Notes under the pieces: generated by a model
The model's database searches: none
What the model was told of the DNA's origin: nothing
Seen by the model: only the letters and a program-made list of their open reading frames with translations
In this document: positions 8,291 to 17,238 of the stretch, in pieces
Layout of the letters: every line of letters begins with the position of its first letter
Numbering within the stretch: the stretch's first letter is position 1
Translations under genes and position numbers: made by a program
Source of the DNA: JAGWRI01 sp035700805
GTDB taxonomy: Bacteria > Gemmatimonadota > Gemmatimonadetes > Gemmatimonadales > Gemmatimonadaceae
Assembly (NCBI GenBank): GCA_035700805.1
Contig: DASSOG010000063.1
Location: 32,119-96,118 of the forward strand
Length of the DNA: 64,000 bases
Reading direction: 5' to 3'

Positions 8291-8977
8291 TTACCTGTCG
8301 TGGACCGCGCGGATCATCGTGGCGGCCGCCGCCAGCGCGCCGGCGTACACCGAGCCCACCGAGGGGCGGAGCCGGAGGGGCACGGGGGAGCACCCGTCGG
8401 TGCCCGTACATGCGTACACGAAGGCCGGCGGCGTATTGAACAACGTGAAGCGGACGCCCACCTGCGCGTAGCGGTCCGCGAGCTTGGCGTAGCTCGCCAG
8501 GCTGTACTGGTACTGGTGGAAGCGGCCCCCCGGCTTCAGCACGGCCCGGCTGACGTCCAGGATGCGGTCCACCAGCGCGTCGTCCATGATGCGCAGCGGC
8601 AGGCTCGACACCACCGCATCCACGGCGTCGATGCCCTCCTCCTCCAGCACCGTTGCCAGCCGGCTGGCGCACTCGACGCGCAAGGTCAGGCGCCGATCGT
8701 GGATGCGGCGGCCGACGTCTTCGATGAAGGTCGGGTTGACCTCGAGTGAGATCAGGCGCGCGTCGGGCCGCATGCGGCGCAGGATCTCGCGGGTCACGCA
8801 GCCCGTACCCACGCCGAATTCCACGATGTGGCGGGCGGTCGTGAAGTCAATGCCCGCCAGCAGTCGGCGCACCAGGTACCGCGAACTTGACACGATGGTG
8901 CCGGATGTCTTGATGTTCGCGATGTGTTTGAGCACGGTGCGCTCCGGTGGGGACAATGAATGATACGTCGGTGACAC
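8291..8977 (-). CDS. PmtA-like phospholipid/SAM-dependent methyltransferase
   Basis: 228 residues with a Rossmann methyltransferase core: motif I VEFGVGTGCVTREIL (about 50-64), acidic strand end SLEVN (about 76), and a motif IV-like SSLPLRIM (about 125) that is characteristic of the PmtA/phosphatidylethanolamine N-methyltransferase group related to KsgA. These enzymes transfer methyl groups from SAM to PE to make phosphatidylcholine, or to similar lipid substrates. The start is GTG 8977 on the minus strand. It is convergent with the lipoprotein gene ending at 8263. Substrate is inferred from family only; some members are annotated as rRNA adenine dimethylase-like. Confidence 0.75.
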   Translation of the reverse strand: MSPTYHSLSPPERTVLKHIANIKTSGTIVSSSRYLVRRLLAGIDFTTARHIVEFGVGTGCVTREILRRMRPDARLISLEVNPTFIEDVGRRIHDRRLTLRVECASRLATVLEEEGIDAVDAVVSSLPLRIMDDALVDRILDVSRAVLKPGGRFHQYQYSLASYAKLADRYAQVGVRFTLFNTPPAFVYACTGTDGCSPVPLRLRPSVGSVYAGALAAAATMIRAVHDR

Positions 8978-9026
8978 GGGCGGCGCTAACGGGCCGGGCG
9001 TCGGCCCTCCGCCATGCGTCCGCCGT

Positions 9027-9056
9027 GGCGAACACGGCTTGCGTGCCGTGTTCGCC
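9027..9056 (-). terminator. 12-bp perfect inverted repeat after the DUF2723 gene
   Basis: GGCGAACACGGC and its exact complement are separated by a 6-base loop, about 20 bases past the stop of the DUF2723 gene. There is no T-run on either side, so it may act as a hairpin barrier or a rho-assisted end rather than a classical intrinsic terminator. The surrounding 99-base gap holds no gene. Confidence 0.45.
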
Positions 9057-9076
9057 TGCAGGTTGGCGCTTGCGTG

Positions 9077-11383
9077 TTATTTCTTGATCGGGACCTTCGC
9101 CGCGGAATCTCCCAGCGGGGCAGCGGCCGATTCCGGCAGCCCCTGCATGTTCGGGAAGTAATCGCCCATGTTGAGTGCCTGCACGATGCCCCGGGTATCC
9201 GCCATCACGCGTGGCACCGCGGCCTGCCGGCCGAGCACATTGAGCGTTTGTGAAAGTTCGAGCCCGGTGGCGATGTACAGGTACGGGATGCCGATGGACG
9301 GGGTATCCACCCAGCCCTTGCGCCTGGCCAGCGACTGCGGCGCCGTGAAGACGCTGTCCCACAGGGTCAGCGTGCGGTTGACATCCATCCACCCGTCGCC
9401 CTGCACCTGGATGGTGTCACGGGTTGATGCCGCCGGCGGGATGAACACTTTCTGGGCCAGCCCCTGCGTGAGCACGTTGTTGCCGAGTCCGAGCTGCTCC
9501 GCGTAGTGACCGGCCGTGCGGCTGATATAGATCGGGCGCTTGCCGTACGAGTCGGCGATCATGCGAAGCACGAACACCCCGGCGCGGTCCAGGTAACCGA
9601 CGCCGTCGGCGTCATGCGGCAGCAGGCGCGGGTCCACGGTGGCGGCAATGGGGCCGAGCTGGTAGGTGGTGGCCTTGGTGATGGGGAAGTACTGCGGTAC
9701 CGCATCCGCCTCATCGAAGGTCATGTTGAGCGGCGGGGTGGTGGGCTTGGGCCACGACTTGTCCCGGTAGATGGCCGGCCCCTTGGCGGCGTCATAGGTA
9801 TAGATGGGACGCCGGATCAACTGCCGCACGTACCAGTCGGTATTGAGCAATGACGTATTGGCCACGACCACGTCCTTGCGCACGCCCAGCACGTCCTGGG
9901 CGAACCAGAGCGGGAAGGTGTCGTTGTCGCCGACGACCACCAGCACGCCATACGGCTCCACGGAATTGAGCATGTCCACGGCAAAGTCGCGCGTGTCGGT
10001 CTGGCCGGCGCGCGAAGCCCATTGCCAGTTGGCAAAGAGGGGCACGATGGCCAGCAGGAGCACGGGCGACGTCGAGAGCCAGCCGGCGCGCGTGGGCGTC
10101 TCGATGGTCGCGCCGTCGAAGCGCACTTTGCGGGTGCCGAACAGCGCCCCCAGCGACTCCCAGCAGAACAGGAGGCCGAGGGAGGCCCACACGCCCCACG
10201 GTGAGAAGCTCCAGATGAAGAAGTAGTCCCGGTCGCGGACTTCGCGCGCCACGGAGTTGCCCAGTTCCGGGGACTGCGAGGCGCCGTACTTGAAGTTCAG
10301 GTAGTAAATGAGGCAGAGCGTCACGGTGAACATGAAGCCGGCGAAATACCACCAACTTCGTCGGTCGTACTTGTAGTGCAGCCAGGCCCCGAGCAAGCCG
10401 AGCACCAGGAACGCCGCGGCCAGCGTATTCTGCACGCCGGGATGCCGGTTGAGGCCATCGCGCAGCCACTGCCACTTGAAGTACCACCACCACATGCCCA
10501 CCTGGCCCGAAATGAACGGGGCCTGGCGGTCGCTCAGCGCGGGCTTGCCATACTGCCCGCGATTGAAGTTGTACATGAACGCGTCGTACGTGCCCTTGCT
10601 GAAGGTGCACGACCAGTGCAGGCCGTCGCGGCACGCCGTGGGTTCACCCTCATTCATGGCGGGGTAGTACGCAGCGCGGATGGGCTGGATGGCGAACGGC
10701 GTGAGGCCGAAGCCGAGCGCCAGCACCGACGCCAGGATCAGCTTCCAGCGGAGGAACACCCGTGGCCGCCGCACCAGCATGGCCAGGCCGACGGCCGGCG
10801 CGGCCAGCATCCCGGCCATGTGATTGGCGTAGCCCAGCCCGAGCAGGTACGCCACCAGCACGAGGGTCCGGTCGGCGCGCCGGCCGTCGGGATTGTCGCA
10901 CCACCGGATCATGAGCCACGAGATGATGGCAATGCCGGCGAGGGAAATGGTATAGACCTTCTCGTTCACCACCGACTGGTTCCAGACGGAAAACGCGGTG
11001 GCGCCGATGAGCGTGGCGATGGCCGCGCCGAGGATGCGGCGCCAGTACTCGTGGAACCAGCGGGCCAGCACGTGCTCCGTGGTCAGGAACCACATGGACG
11101 CCGCGATGGCGCTGCAGAAGGCGGCAAAGATGTTGATCCGCATTGCCACCGAGCCGGCAATCGGCAACACCGACATCACTCGACCCAGCAGCACGAACAG
11201 CGGATTGCCCGGCGGGTGCGGCAGGCCCAGCGTGTACGCGGCGGAGATGTACTCGCTGGTGTCCCACATGGCCGTGGTGGGCGCCAGCGTAACGAGGTAG
11301 AGCAGGAACACCACCGCGCCGGCGATCGTGGCGGCCAGGTAGGAGGGGCGGTAGTCGGTTTCGGGCTGGGCGGTGGTCGCCAT
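9077..11383 (-). CDS. DUF2723 multi-span membrane protein (GT-C glycosyltransferase-like)
   Basis: 768 residues. The N-terminal half has about ten membrane spans and carries the DUF2723 hallmark around TTAMWDTSEYISAAYTLG then PHPPGNPLF (about 38-68), where the Asp-Ser/Glu pair corresponds to the first-loop acidic site of GT-C enzymes such as protein O-mannosyltransferases. The C-terminal part (about 500 on) is a soluble, presumably periplasmic region with GVLVVVGDNDTFPLWFAQ. The start at ATG 11383 gives a normal N-terminus; an upstream in-frame start at 11449 is possible. The 166-base gap 11450-11615 upstream should hold the promoter, but no strong element is seen. Predicted role is sugar transfer from a lipid carrier; the acceptor is unknown. 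Confidence 0.8.
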   Translation of the reverse strand: MATTAQPETDYRPSYLAATIAGAVVFLLYLVTLAPTTAMWDTSEYISAAYTLGLPHPPGNPLFVLLGRVMSVLPIAGSVAMRINIFAAFCSAIAASMWFLTTEHVLARWFHEYWRRILGAAIATLIGATAFSVWNQSVVNEKVYTISLAGIAIISWLMIRWCDNPDGRRADRTLVLVAYLLGLGYANHMAGMLAAPAVGLAMLVRRPRVFLRWKLILASVLALGFGLTPFAIQPIRAAYYPAMNEGEPTACRDGLHWSCTFSKGTYDAFMYNFNRGQYGKPALSDRQAPFISGQVGMWWWYFKWQWLRDGLNRHPGVQNTLAAAFLVLGLLGAWLHYKYDRRSWWYFAGFMFTVTLCLIYYLNFKYGASQSPELGNSVAREVRDRDYFFIWSFSPWGVWASLGLLFCWESLGALFGTRKVRFDGATIETPTRAGWLSTSPVLLLAIVPLFANWQWASRAGQTDTRDFAVDMLNSVEPYGVLVVVGDNDTFPLWFAQDVLGVRKDVVVANTSLLNTDWYVRQLIRRPIYTYDAAKGPAIYRDKSWPKPTTPPLNMTFDEADAVPQYFPITKATTYQLGPIAATVDPRLLPHDADGVGYLDRAGVFVLRMIADSYGKRPIYISRTAGHYAEQLGLGNNVLTQGLAQKVFIPPAASTRDTIQVQGDGWMDVNRTLTLWDSVFTAPQSLARRKGWVDTPSIGIPYLYIATGLELSQTLNVLGRQAAVPRVMADTRGIVQALNMGDYFPNMQGLPESAAAPLGDSAAKVPIKK

Positions 11384-11615
11384 CTGGATCGGCTGGATGT
11401 GGAGGCGGGCAGCGGGCGCGCTGCCATCAAATGGAGCGCGCCAAGACAATCAAAAATGCGGTGGCGCCGAGAGTTATGAAAGGGAAGCGCCACCCAGTCC
11501 GGAGTCCTGACGCCCGGTAGCCGTCTGGGTGGGGCGCGTCCTCACGGCCTGGCAATTCGGGCTCTGTTCGGTCTGGTCCGACAGCCCGGGCTTCCGGGCG
11601 GGGCGTGCGGCGCGT

Positions 11616-13148
11616 CTAGTGCCGGAACTGGCGCTTACCCGTGAACACCATCGCCATGCCATGCTCGTCAGCGGCCGCGATGACCTCTGGATCGCGCACG
11701 CTGCCGCCCGGCTGGATGATGGCCTTCACTCCCGCCTGCGCGGCCTGGTCCACACCGTCGCGGAACGGGAAGTAGGCGTCAGATCCCATCACGGCGCCCA
11801 CGGTGTCATGGCCCTGCTGGCGCGCCTTGTGCGCCGCCAGGAAGGATGCGTCCACCCGGGACATCTGGCCGGCGCCGATGCCGATGGTGGCGCCGCCGCG
11901 AGCAAGCACGATCGCGTTGCTCTTCACGCTCGCCACGGCGCGCCACGCAAAGAGCAACTCGGCCAGTTCCGCCGAGTCCGGGCTGCGCGTGGTGGGGACG
12001 GTCCACCCGGTGTCGTCGATGGGACCCACGGACCGCTCCTGCACCAGCACGCCACCGCGCACGCGCTTGTAGTCGAAGCTGCCGGCGGGCCACGCCGCCG
12101 AGCCCTCGAGCACCCGCAGGTTCTTCTTGCGTCCCAGGATCTCCACGGCGGCATCCGCGAACGCCGGGGCCACGATGCACTCCACGAACAGGCTGGCCAC
12201 CAGCCTGGCCGTCTCGTCGTCCACCGGCACGTTGAAGGCGATCACCGACCCGAAGGCAGAGGTGGGATCGCAGGCCAGCGCCTTGGCGTAGGCTTCGGCC
12301 GCGGTGGCACCCACCGCGAGCCCGCACGGCGTGGTGTGCTTGACGATGGCGCACGCCGTCTGCGTCCCGAAGGGTTCAATAGCCAGCAGCGCGCCCTCCA
12401 GGTCGAGCAGGTTGTTGAAGGAGAGTTCCTTGCCGCCCTTCTGCACCAGGGAAGCCAGGCCGGCGCCCGGTTGCTCCACGTAGAACGCCGCGGCCTGCGT
12501 GGGGTTCTCCCCATAGCGCAACGATTGCGCCAGCTCAAAACTCATGGTGACGGTCTGCGGGAACTTCTCGCGTCGCTGCGCCGCGAACCAGGCCGCGATG
12601 GCCGCGTCGTAGCCGGCGGTGTGCGCGTACACCTTGCCCGCGAGCAGGCGGCGCAGGTCCAGGTCGTCATCGGCGGCGCCAAGGGCGGCGAGCACGCGCG
12701 CGTAGTCGCCCGGGTCCACCACGACGAAGACCGACGCGAAGTTCTTGGCCGCGGACCTGAGCATGCTCGGTCCGCCTATATCAATATTCTCAATGACGTC
12801 TTCCGGGGCGACGCCGGGGCGGGCGGCCGTCTGCCGGAAGGGGTACAGGTTCACGACCACCAGGTCGATGAGCGGGATGCCGTGTTCCTGCAGCGCGGCC
12901 ATGTGCTCGGGCAGGTCCCGCCGGGCCAGCAGGCCGCCGTGCACCACTGGATGCAGCGTCTTCACCCGCCCGTCGAGCATCTCGGGAAAGCCCGTGGCCT
13001 CGCTCACGTCCTGCACGGCAATCCCCGCCTCGCGCAGCACGCGCGCCGTGCCCCCGGTGGAGATCAACTCCCAGCCAAGCCCCGCCAGTCCCTGGGCAAA
13101 TTCGACGAGGCCGGTCTTGTCTGAAACGGAGAGGAGGGCACGAGGCAT
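11616..13148 (-). CDS. purH: Bifunctional AICAR transformylase/IMP cyclohydrolase
   Basis: Catalyses the last two steps of purine synthesis: AICAR formylation with 10-formyl-THF and closure to IMP. 510 residues, the usual length. The N-terminal MGS-like cyclohydrolase domain (1 to about 150) begins ALLSVSDKTGL and has STGGTARVL. The transformylase domain has the catalytic KHTTPCGLA (about 265-273; Lys-His and Pro-Cys-Gly) and ends with FTGKRQFRH, typical of the family. Start ATG 13148. It is the last gene of the minus-strand run that begins with valS, next to purN with only a small ORF between. Confidence 0.97.
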   Translation of the reverse strand: MPRALLSVSDKTGLVEFAQGLAGLGWELISTGGTARVLREAGIAVQDVSEATGFPEMLDGRVKTLHPVVHGGLLARRDLPEHMAALQEHGIPLIDLVVVNLYPFRQTAARPGVAPEDVIENIDIGGPSMLRSAAKNFASVFVVVDPGDYARVLAALGAADDDLDLRRLLAGKVYAHTAGYDAAIAAWFAAQRREKFPQTVTMSFELAQSLRYGENPTQAAAFYVEQPGAGLASLVQKGGKELSFNNLLDLEGALLAIEPFGTQTACAIVKHTTPCGLAVGATAAEAYAKALACDPTSAFGSVIAFNVPVDDETARLVASLFVECIVAPAFADAAVEILGRKKNLRVLEGSAAWPAGSFDYKRVRGGVLVQERSVGPIDDTGWTVPTTRSPDSAELAELLFAWRAVASVKSNAIVLARGGATIGIGAGQMSRVDASFLAAHKARQQGHDTVGAVMGSDAYFPFRDGVDQAAQAGVKAIIQPGGSVRDPEVIAAADEHGMAMVFTGKRQFRH

Positions 13149-13160
13149 GATGCGGATAGG

Positions 13161-13376
13161 CTACCGGTTGGGGGCCATGGCCATCGTGGCCACGCCGGAC
13201 TGCGTGAACGGGGGACCGCCATGACCGCCGCTCGCGGCGCCCCACTGGAATGGAATGTGCGAGGTGGACGCGATGCGCACCACCCGGGCGAGTTCCCCGG
13301 TAGCACGCGCGGCAACCCGGGGCGGCATGGCGGACGTCAGCGCGCGGGCTGCGAGGTGCTCACGCGCGCAGCGCAT
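13161..13376 (-). CDS. Small unknown ORF between purN and purH
   Basis: 71 codons, ATG at 13376 with GGGAG seven bases upstream, overlapping the end of purN by 17 bases and ending 12 bases before purH. The third codon positions are strongly G/C, as in real genes here. The C-terminal half (FQWGAASGGHGGPPFTQSG) is Gly/aromatic-rich; no domain, signal peptide or membrane segment is recognised. An ATG at 13328 would give a 55-residue version. It might instead be an untranslated spacer whose codon bias is chance in GC-rich DNA. Without it, the 211-base gap between purN and purH would be empty, which is unusual inside this compact operon. Confidence 0.4.
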   Translation of the reverse strand: MRCAREHLAARALTSAMPPRVAARATGELARVVRIASTSHIPFQWGAASGGHGGPPFTQSGVATMAMAPNR

Positions 13377-14046
13377 GCTCGATCTCCCTGATGAGCGTCG
13401 GAGCTGCCTCTGGGGCCGGCCCACTGGCGTCGGTGCGTCCCGTCACCGGCGGCTGCCCGGCGCGGATGCGGCCGGCCACCAGCGCCTGTACCACACGCGG
13501 ATAGAGCACATGCTCCACCTGCAGCACACGGACGGCAAGGGTCTCCGCCGTCTCGTCGGGACGGACGGGAATTGCCCACTGGGCGATGATCGCCCCGTGG
13601 TCGAAATGCTCGTCCACAAAATGGACGGTCGGTCCGCTCTCCCGGGCTCCGGACGCGATTACCGCCTGGTGCACGTGGTGACCGAACATCCCGGGCCCGC
13701 CGAACGCGGGCAGGAGCGCCGGATGCACGTTCACGATCCGCCCCGCGTACTCGCGCACGACGGCCGCCGGCACCAGGCGAAGGTAGCCCGCGAGCACGAC
13801 ATAATCCGCCCGCGCCGAGTGCAGCACGTCGAGCAGGTCCTGGCCGTCCGGCGCGGACGGACCGCGCACCAGCGCCGTGGCAATCGCGCGCTGCCGGGCG
13901 CGTGCCAGCGCCCCGGCCCGCGCGCGGTCGCTGGCCACCAGCACCACCTCGCCCGCCCGGCGTTCGCCCAGCGCGTCGAGGTAGTCGAGGAGGGCCTGCA
14001 GGTTGGAGCCGCCACCGGACGCGAGCACGGCCAGGCGAGCCGTCAC
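13360..14046 (-). CDS. purN: Phosphoribosylglycinamide formyltransferase
   Basis: Formylates GAR with 10-formyl-THF in step three of purine synthesis. 228 residues. The N-terminal phosphate loop LASGGGSNLQALLD (8-21) is diagnostic; the catalytic Asn-His pair is in IVNVHPALLPAF (about 108-119) and the Asp in HFVDEHFDHGAII (about 142-154). Family members are usually about 190-210 residues; here there is an extra C-terminal tail of about 20 residues (TDASGPAPEAAPTL). ATG 14046 overlaps the stop of the gmhB-like gene by four bases. Confidence 0.96.
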   Translation of the reverse strand: MTARLAVLASGGGSNLQALLDYLDALGERRAGEVVLVASDRARAGALARARQRAIATALVRGPSAPDGQDLLDVLHSARADYVVLAGYLRLVPAAVVREYAGRIVNVHPALLPAFGGPGMFGHHVHQAVIASGARESGPTVHFVDEHFDHGAIIAQWAIPVRPDETAETLAVRVLQVEHVLYPRVVQALVAGRIRAGQPPVTGRTDASGPAPEAAPTLIREIEHALRA

Positions 14047-14591
14047 GCGCCGGATCCCAGGAAGCGGTCCACCGCCTCATTGAGCGAACTGGTAATCGAG
14101 GCGCGCGCGCGGGCGGCGTCCAGGTCGGCCGGTGGTGTTTCATCCGTGGGCACGAGGATGGCCAGGCCGCCCAGCGTGAGGCCGGGTTCGATGTCGCGGA
14201 AGTGGTCACCGGCATAGAGACACGACGCCAGGTCCAGGTCGTGGTCGGCGGCGGCGCGCTCAAAGAGCAGCGTGCCCGGCTTCCGGCACGCGCAGGGGCC
14301 GGTGAAATCCGGGTGGTGCGGGCAGACATAGAAGTCGTCCACGTGCGCGCCCCATCGGCGCAGCTCCTGCTGGAGCCGGGCATGCACGCGGTCGGTTTCC
14401 TCGCGCGTGAAGAAGCCCCGCGCGATGCCCGACTGGTTGGTGATGATGATGACCGGCACGTCCGCCTGATTGAGCCGACGGACGGCGCGCGCCGCGCCGC
14501 CGAGCAGCACGACGTCCACCGGCTGGTCGGTGAAGTGGAAGTCCACCATGACGGTGCCGTCGCGATCGAGCAGGGCCGCCCGCCGGGTCAT
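14043..14591 (-). CDS. gmhB: HAD-IIIA phosphatase, GmhB-like heptose-1,7-bisphosphate phosphatase
   Basis: 182 residues of a HAD-superfamily phosphatase. Motif I is LLDRDGTVMVD (7-17, nucleophile first Asp), motif II is ITNQSG (about 51-56), and the zinc-binding loop C-P-H-H...C-x-C is present as YVCPHHPDFTGPCACRKP (about 90-107), a hallmark of GmhB and related histidinol-phosphatases. Motif IV is CLYAGDHFRDIEPG. GmhB removes the 7-phosphate in ADP-heptose synthesis for lipopolysaccharide. Four-base overlaps with both selA (upstream) and purN (downstream) place it in the same operon. Histidinol-phosphatase activity is the main alternative. Confidence 0.85.
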   Translation of the reverse strand: MTRRAALLDRDGTVMVDFHFTDQPVDVVLLGGAARAVRRLNQADVPVIIITNQSGIARGFFTREETDRVHARLQQELRRWGAHVDDFYVCPHHPDFTGPCACRKPGTLLFERAAADHDLDLASCLYAGDHFRDIEPGLTLGGLAILVPTDETPPADLDAARARASITSSLNEAVDRFLGSGA

Positions 14592-15943
14592 GCGTCCAGC
14601 GCCCGTGCAATGGCGCCCACCACGGCGCGGTCGTCGCGCTCGGGAATGGCGCGGAGGTCCACGAGCAATCGCCCTTCGTGCATGCGTCCCACGAGCACCG
14701 GGTCGCCCGCGCGCAGGCGCGCCTCGAGCGCGGTGGCGTCGCCGCCCAGCGACAGGGCGACGGATGGGAGGCGCGCCGTGGGATACGCGCCGCCGCCCAC
14801 GGTCGCCTCGCTCTCCACCACGCGCGCTTCCGCCGACGCGGGCAGCGCGGTGAGTATCTGTCCGGCGCGCGTCGTGAGCACCTGGACCGTGGCCCCGAGC
14901 ATGCGCAGCGTCGGGACTTCGGCAAAGGCGCGCTCCGGGTCGCGATACAGCGAGAGCGTCGCTCCGAGCGCGGCCAGCGTGAGCTTGTCCACGCGGACGG
15001 CGCGCGTGAGGGGATTGGCGCGCACGCGGGCAATGGTGTCGGCCCGTCCCAGGATGATGCCGGCCTGCGGGCCGCCCAGCAGCTTGTCGCCGCTCATGGT
15101 GACCAGCGTGGCCCCGGCACGCACGGCTTCCATGGCCGTGGGTTCGCCCGTGAGCCCCACGCGCGCGAGGTCCACCAGCAGGCCGCTGCCGAGGTCGTGC
15201 AGCACCGAGAGCCCACGGGGCGCCGCCAGTCTCACGAGCTCCTCCACGCGCACCTCCGCCACGAACCCGTCCATGGCGAAGTTGCTGCGGTGGATCTTGG
15301 CCATGGCCGCGGTGGCCGGCGTGATGGCTCGCTCGTAGTCCGCCACATGGGTGCGGTTGGTGGTGCCCACTTCCACCAGTCGTGCGCCGCTCTTGCCCAT
15401 GACCTCCGGCACGCGGAAGCTGCCGCCGATTTCCACCAGTTCGCCGCGTGAGACGATCACCTCATGTCCGTCAGCGACGGTGTTGAGGGCGAGCAGCACG
15501 GCGGCGGCGCCATTGTTGACCACCAGCGCGTCATCGGCGCCGGTCAATTCGCGCAGCAGGCGCACACAATGCGCGTGGCGCGAGCCCCGGTGGCCCGTGG
15601 TGAGGTCGTATTCCAGGTTGGTGTAGCCGGCGGCAATGCGACGGATGGCGGTCACGGCGGCATCGGCCAGCGGGGCGCGGCCCAGGTTGGTGTGCAGCAC
15701 CACGCCAGTGCCATTGAGCACCTGCCGCAGCGATGGCCGGAGCGCCAGTGATACGGCATTGCTGATGCGGCCCGCCCATTCCGCGTCCGATTCGGGGGCG
15801 GCGCCGCCCAGCCGGACCTCCTCGAGGACGCCGCGCACGGCGTCGGCCACGAGTTCGCGCGGGCTGGTCAGCGTCAACTGCCGGATCTCGGCGAGTTCGA
15901 GCAGCGTGTTCACGCTTGGGATGGAGCGGCGTCGGTCGGCCAT
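14588..15943 (-). CDS. selA: L-seryl-tRNA(Sec) selenium transferase
   Basis: PLP enzyme that converts Ser-tRNA(Sec) to selenocysteinyl-tRNA using selenophosphate. 451 residues, normal for SelA. Recognised by the N-terminal SVNTLLE, GTGVVLHTNLGRAPL (about 79-93), NNGAAAVLLALN (about 141-152), GTTNRTH and the PLP lysine in TMSGDKLLGGPQAG (about 295-308). Four-base overlaps join it to the upstream lipoprotein and downstream gmhB genes. Its presence implies selenocysteine use; selB, selD and the tRNA(Sec) are not in the window, though selB is often adjacent in other genomes. Confidence 0.95.
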   Translation of the reverse strand: MADRRRSIPSVNTLLELAEIRQLTLTSPRELVADAVRGVLEEVRLGGAAPESDAEWAGRISNAVSLALRPSLRQVLNGTGVVLHTNLGRAPLADAAVTAIRRIAAGYTNLEYDLTTGHRGSRHAHCVRLLRELTGADDALVVNNGAAAVLLALNTVADGHEVIVSRGELVEIGGSFRVPEVMGKSGARLVEVGTTNRTHVADYERAITPATAAMAKIHRSNFAMDGFVAEVRVEELVRLAAPRGLSVLHDLGSGLLVDLARVGLTGEPTAMEAVRAGATLVTMSGDKLLGGPQAGIILGRADTIARVRANPLTRAVRVDKLTLAALGATLSLYRDPERAFAEVPTLRMLGATVQVLTTRAGQILTALPASAEARVVESEATVGGGAYPTARLPSVALSLGGDATALEARLRAGDPVLVGRMHEGRLLVDLRAIPERDDRAVVGAIARALDA

Positions 15944-17238
15944 CAGCGGAGGCCTCCCTCGCGAAGCGGCGCGAGGCGGCCACGCTCCGGCGCGCGGCGC
16001 CCGGTGGTGTCGGGGCGGGGGCGCACGGGCGTGGTGTCCGGCTTGACGGCGGCTTTCGGCGTGGCGAACACGCGCGTGGACGTAGCGGTGTCGCCCAGCA
16101 GGTTCACCATGCCGGTGGCCGTGACGCGAATCCGCGTGTTGGGCGGAAGCGCCGTTGCCGGGTTGAGGGTGAGCACCACCGCCGTGGGCGGCGCAGGCCG
16201 CGAGGGTTTGGGCATCGTGTCGGCGGGCGCCGCGGCGGCTTCCGGCGTGGCCGGTGCGGCTGCGGGGGCTGCCTTCCTGGCGGCCGCCGCACTATCGGAC
16301 TTGGCCGCGGTGTCGCGCAGGGCCGCCAGGGAATCCGCCTGTCGGACGGAATCCGCATGCGCCTTGGCGCGGTCCGCGGTATATGCCGCCAGCGTGCGCG
16401 CCGTGGCGACGGTCAGGCGCGTGGAGTCGCCGGCGATCACCGTGAACTGGGCCGTGTCGAGGCCGGCGTCCGGGCTCAGCGGCTTGTCGAAGGTGAGCTG
16501 GATGGTCGTGCTGTCCAGCGCGGTTGCCACCACGATCGACGGGCCGATGGTGTCACGCGCCGCCGCGAGCAGCTCCAGGTAGGGCTGTGCGTCCGTGATG
16601 TTCACCTGCGTGCTGTCCCAGATCTCATTGGCGTCGCGGGTGAGGCTGTGGTTGCCGTCCACATAGGCGATCACGGAGTACGTGCCGGGGCCGAAGGGAC
16701 CAAGGTGGAACTGTCCGGAGCTGTCGGCAATGCCAAAGTACACCACGCTGTCGGGGCGCTGGATGGCCTCGACCACGGCGCCCGGGGCCACGCGCTGCGC
16801 CGCCCAGTCAAAGACGCGCCCATGCACCCCGAAGGCGGGCATGGTCGCGCCGGTGCTGAAGACGACGGTGTACGCCTTTTTGGTGGCGTTGCCGCTGAGG
16901 TCGCGCAGGCCGGGGAGCAGCGTCACCGCGTATGCCGTGTTGGGCCGCCACTTGCCGTCCTGCGGCTGGACGTCGATGTGGTCGCGGTGCCAGTGGACCT
17001 TGGGATCCCCCACGCGCGGGGAAACCAGGAACAGGCCGTTCAGGTCGCCGGTGGGCCCCGACCGGTCGCTCACCACTTCATTGAACTGGAATGTGACGGC
17101 GTCCCCGTGAAAATTAACGGAGTTCGTATCGGGCACGACGCTGACCAGCGTCGGGGGATCATGGTCCACGGGGCCGCCGGGGATCGGCGCCATCGAGGCG
17201 CAGCCGACCAGCAGCACCAGGACCACTAGCCGCCGCAC
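15943..17238 (-). CDS. Ig-like/SbsA-type lipoprotein with Ala-rich insertion
   Basis: 431 residues from GTG 17238 (GAGG seven bases upstream; overlaps valS end by 13 bases). The signal sequence RRLVVLVLLVGCAS carries a lipobox, so it is a lipoprotein. Domains: a bacterial Ig-like (SbsA type, PPTLVSVVPDTNS to VVFSTG, about 25-125), a carboxypeptidase-regulatory-like beta sandwich (GVHGRVFDW to VNIT, about 130-215), then a second Ig-like domain with a 65-residue Ala/Asp/Ser-rich stretch between its strands (about 285-350). A Pro/Arg-rich tail follows. Its stop overlaps selA by four bases. Probable outer-membrane or periplasmic surface protein; partner unknown. Placing an envelope lipoprotein between valS and selA looks like operon convenience rather than shared function. 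Confidence 0.75.
   Translation of the reverse strand: MRRLVVLVLLVGCASMAPIPGGPVDHDPPTLVSVVPDTNSVNFHGDAVTFQFNEVVSDRSGPTGDLNGLFLVSPRVGDPKVHWHRDHIDVQPQDGKWRPNTAYAVTLLPGLRDLSGNATKKAYTVVFSTGATMPAFGVHGRVFDWAAQRVAPGAVVEAIQRPDSVVYFGIADSSGQFHLGPFGPGTYSVIAYVDGNHSLTRDANEIWDSTQVNITDAQPYLELLAAARDTIGPSIVVATALDSTTIQLTFDKPLSPDAGLDTAQFTVIAGDSTRLTVATARTLAAYTADRAKAHADSVRQADSLAALRDTAAKSDSAAAARKAAPAAAPATPEAAAAPADTMPKPSRPAPPTAVVLTLNPATALPPNTRIRVTATGMVNLLGDTATSTRVFATPKAAVKPDTTPVRPRPDTTGRRAPERGRLAPLREGGLR

Noticed and set aside
11529..13124. 531-codon plus-strand frame opposite purH
   Set aside because: Antisense shadow from GC-rich codon bias; purH on the other strand is unambiguous.
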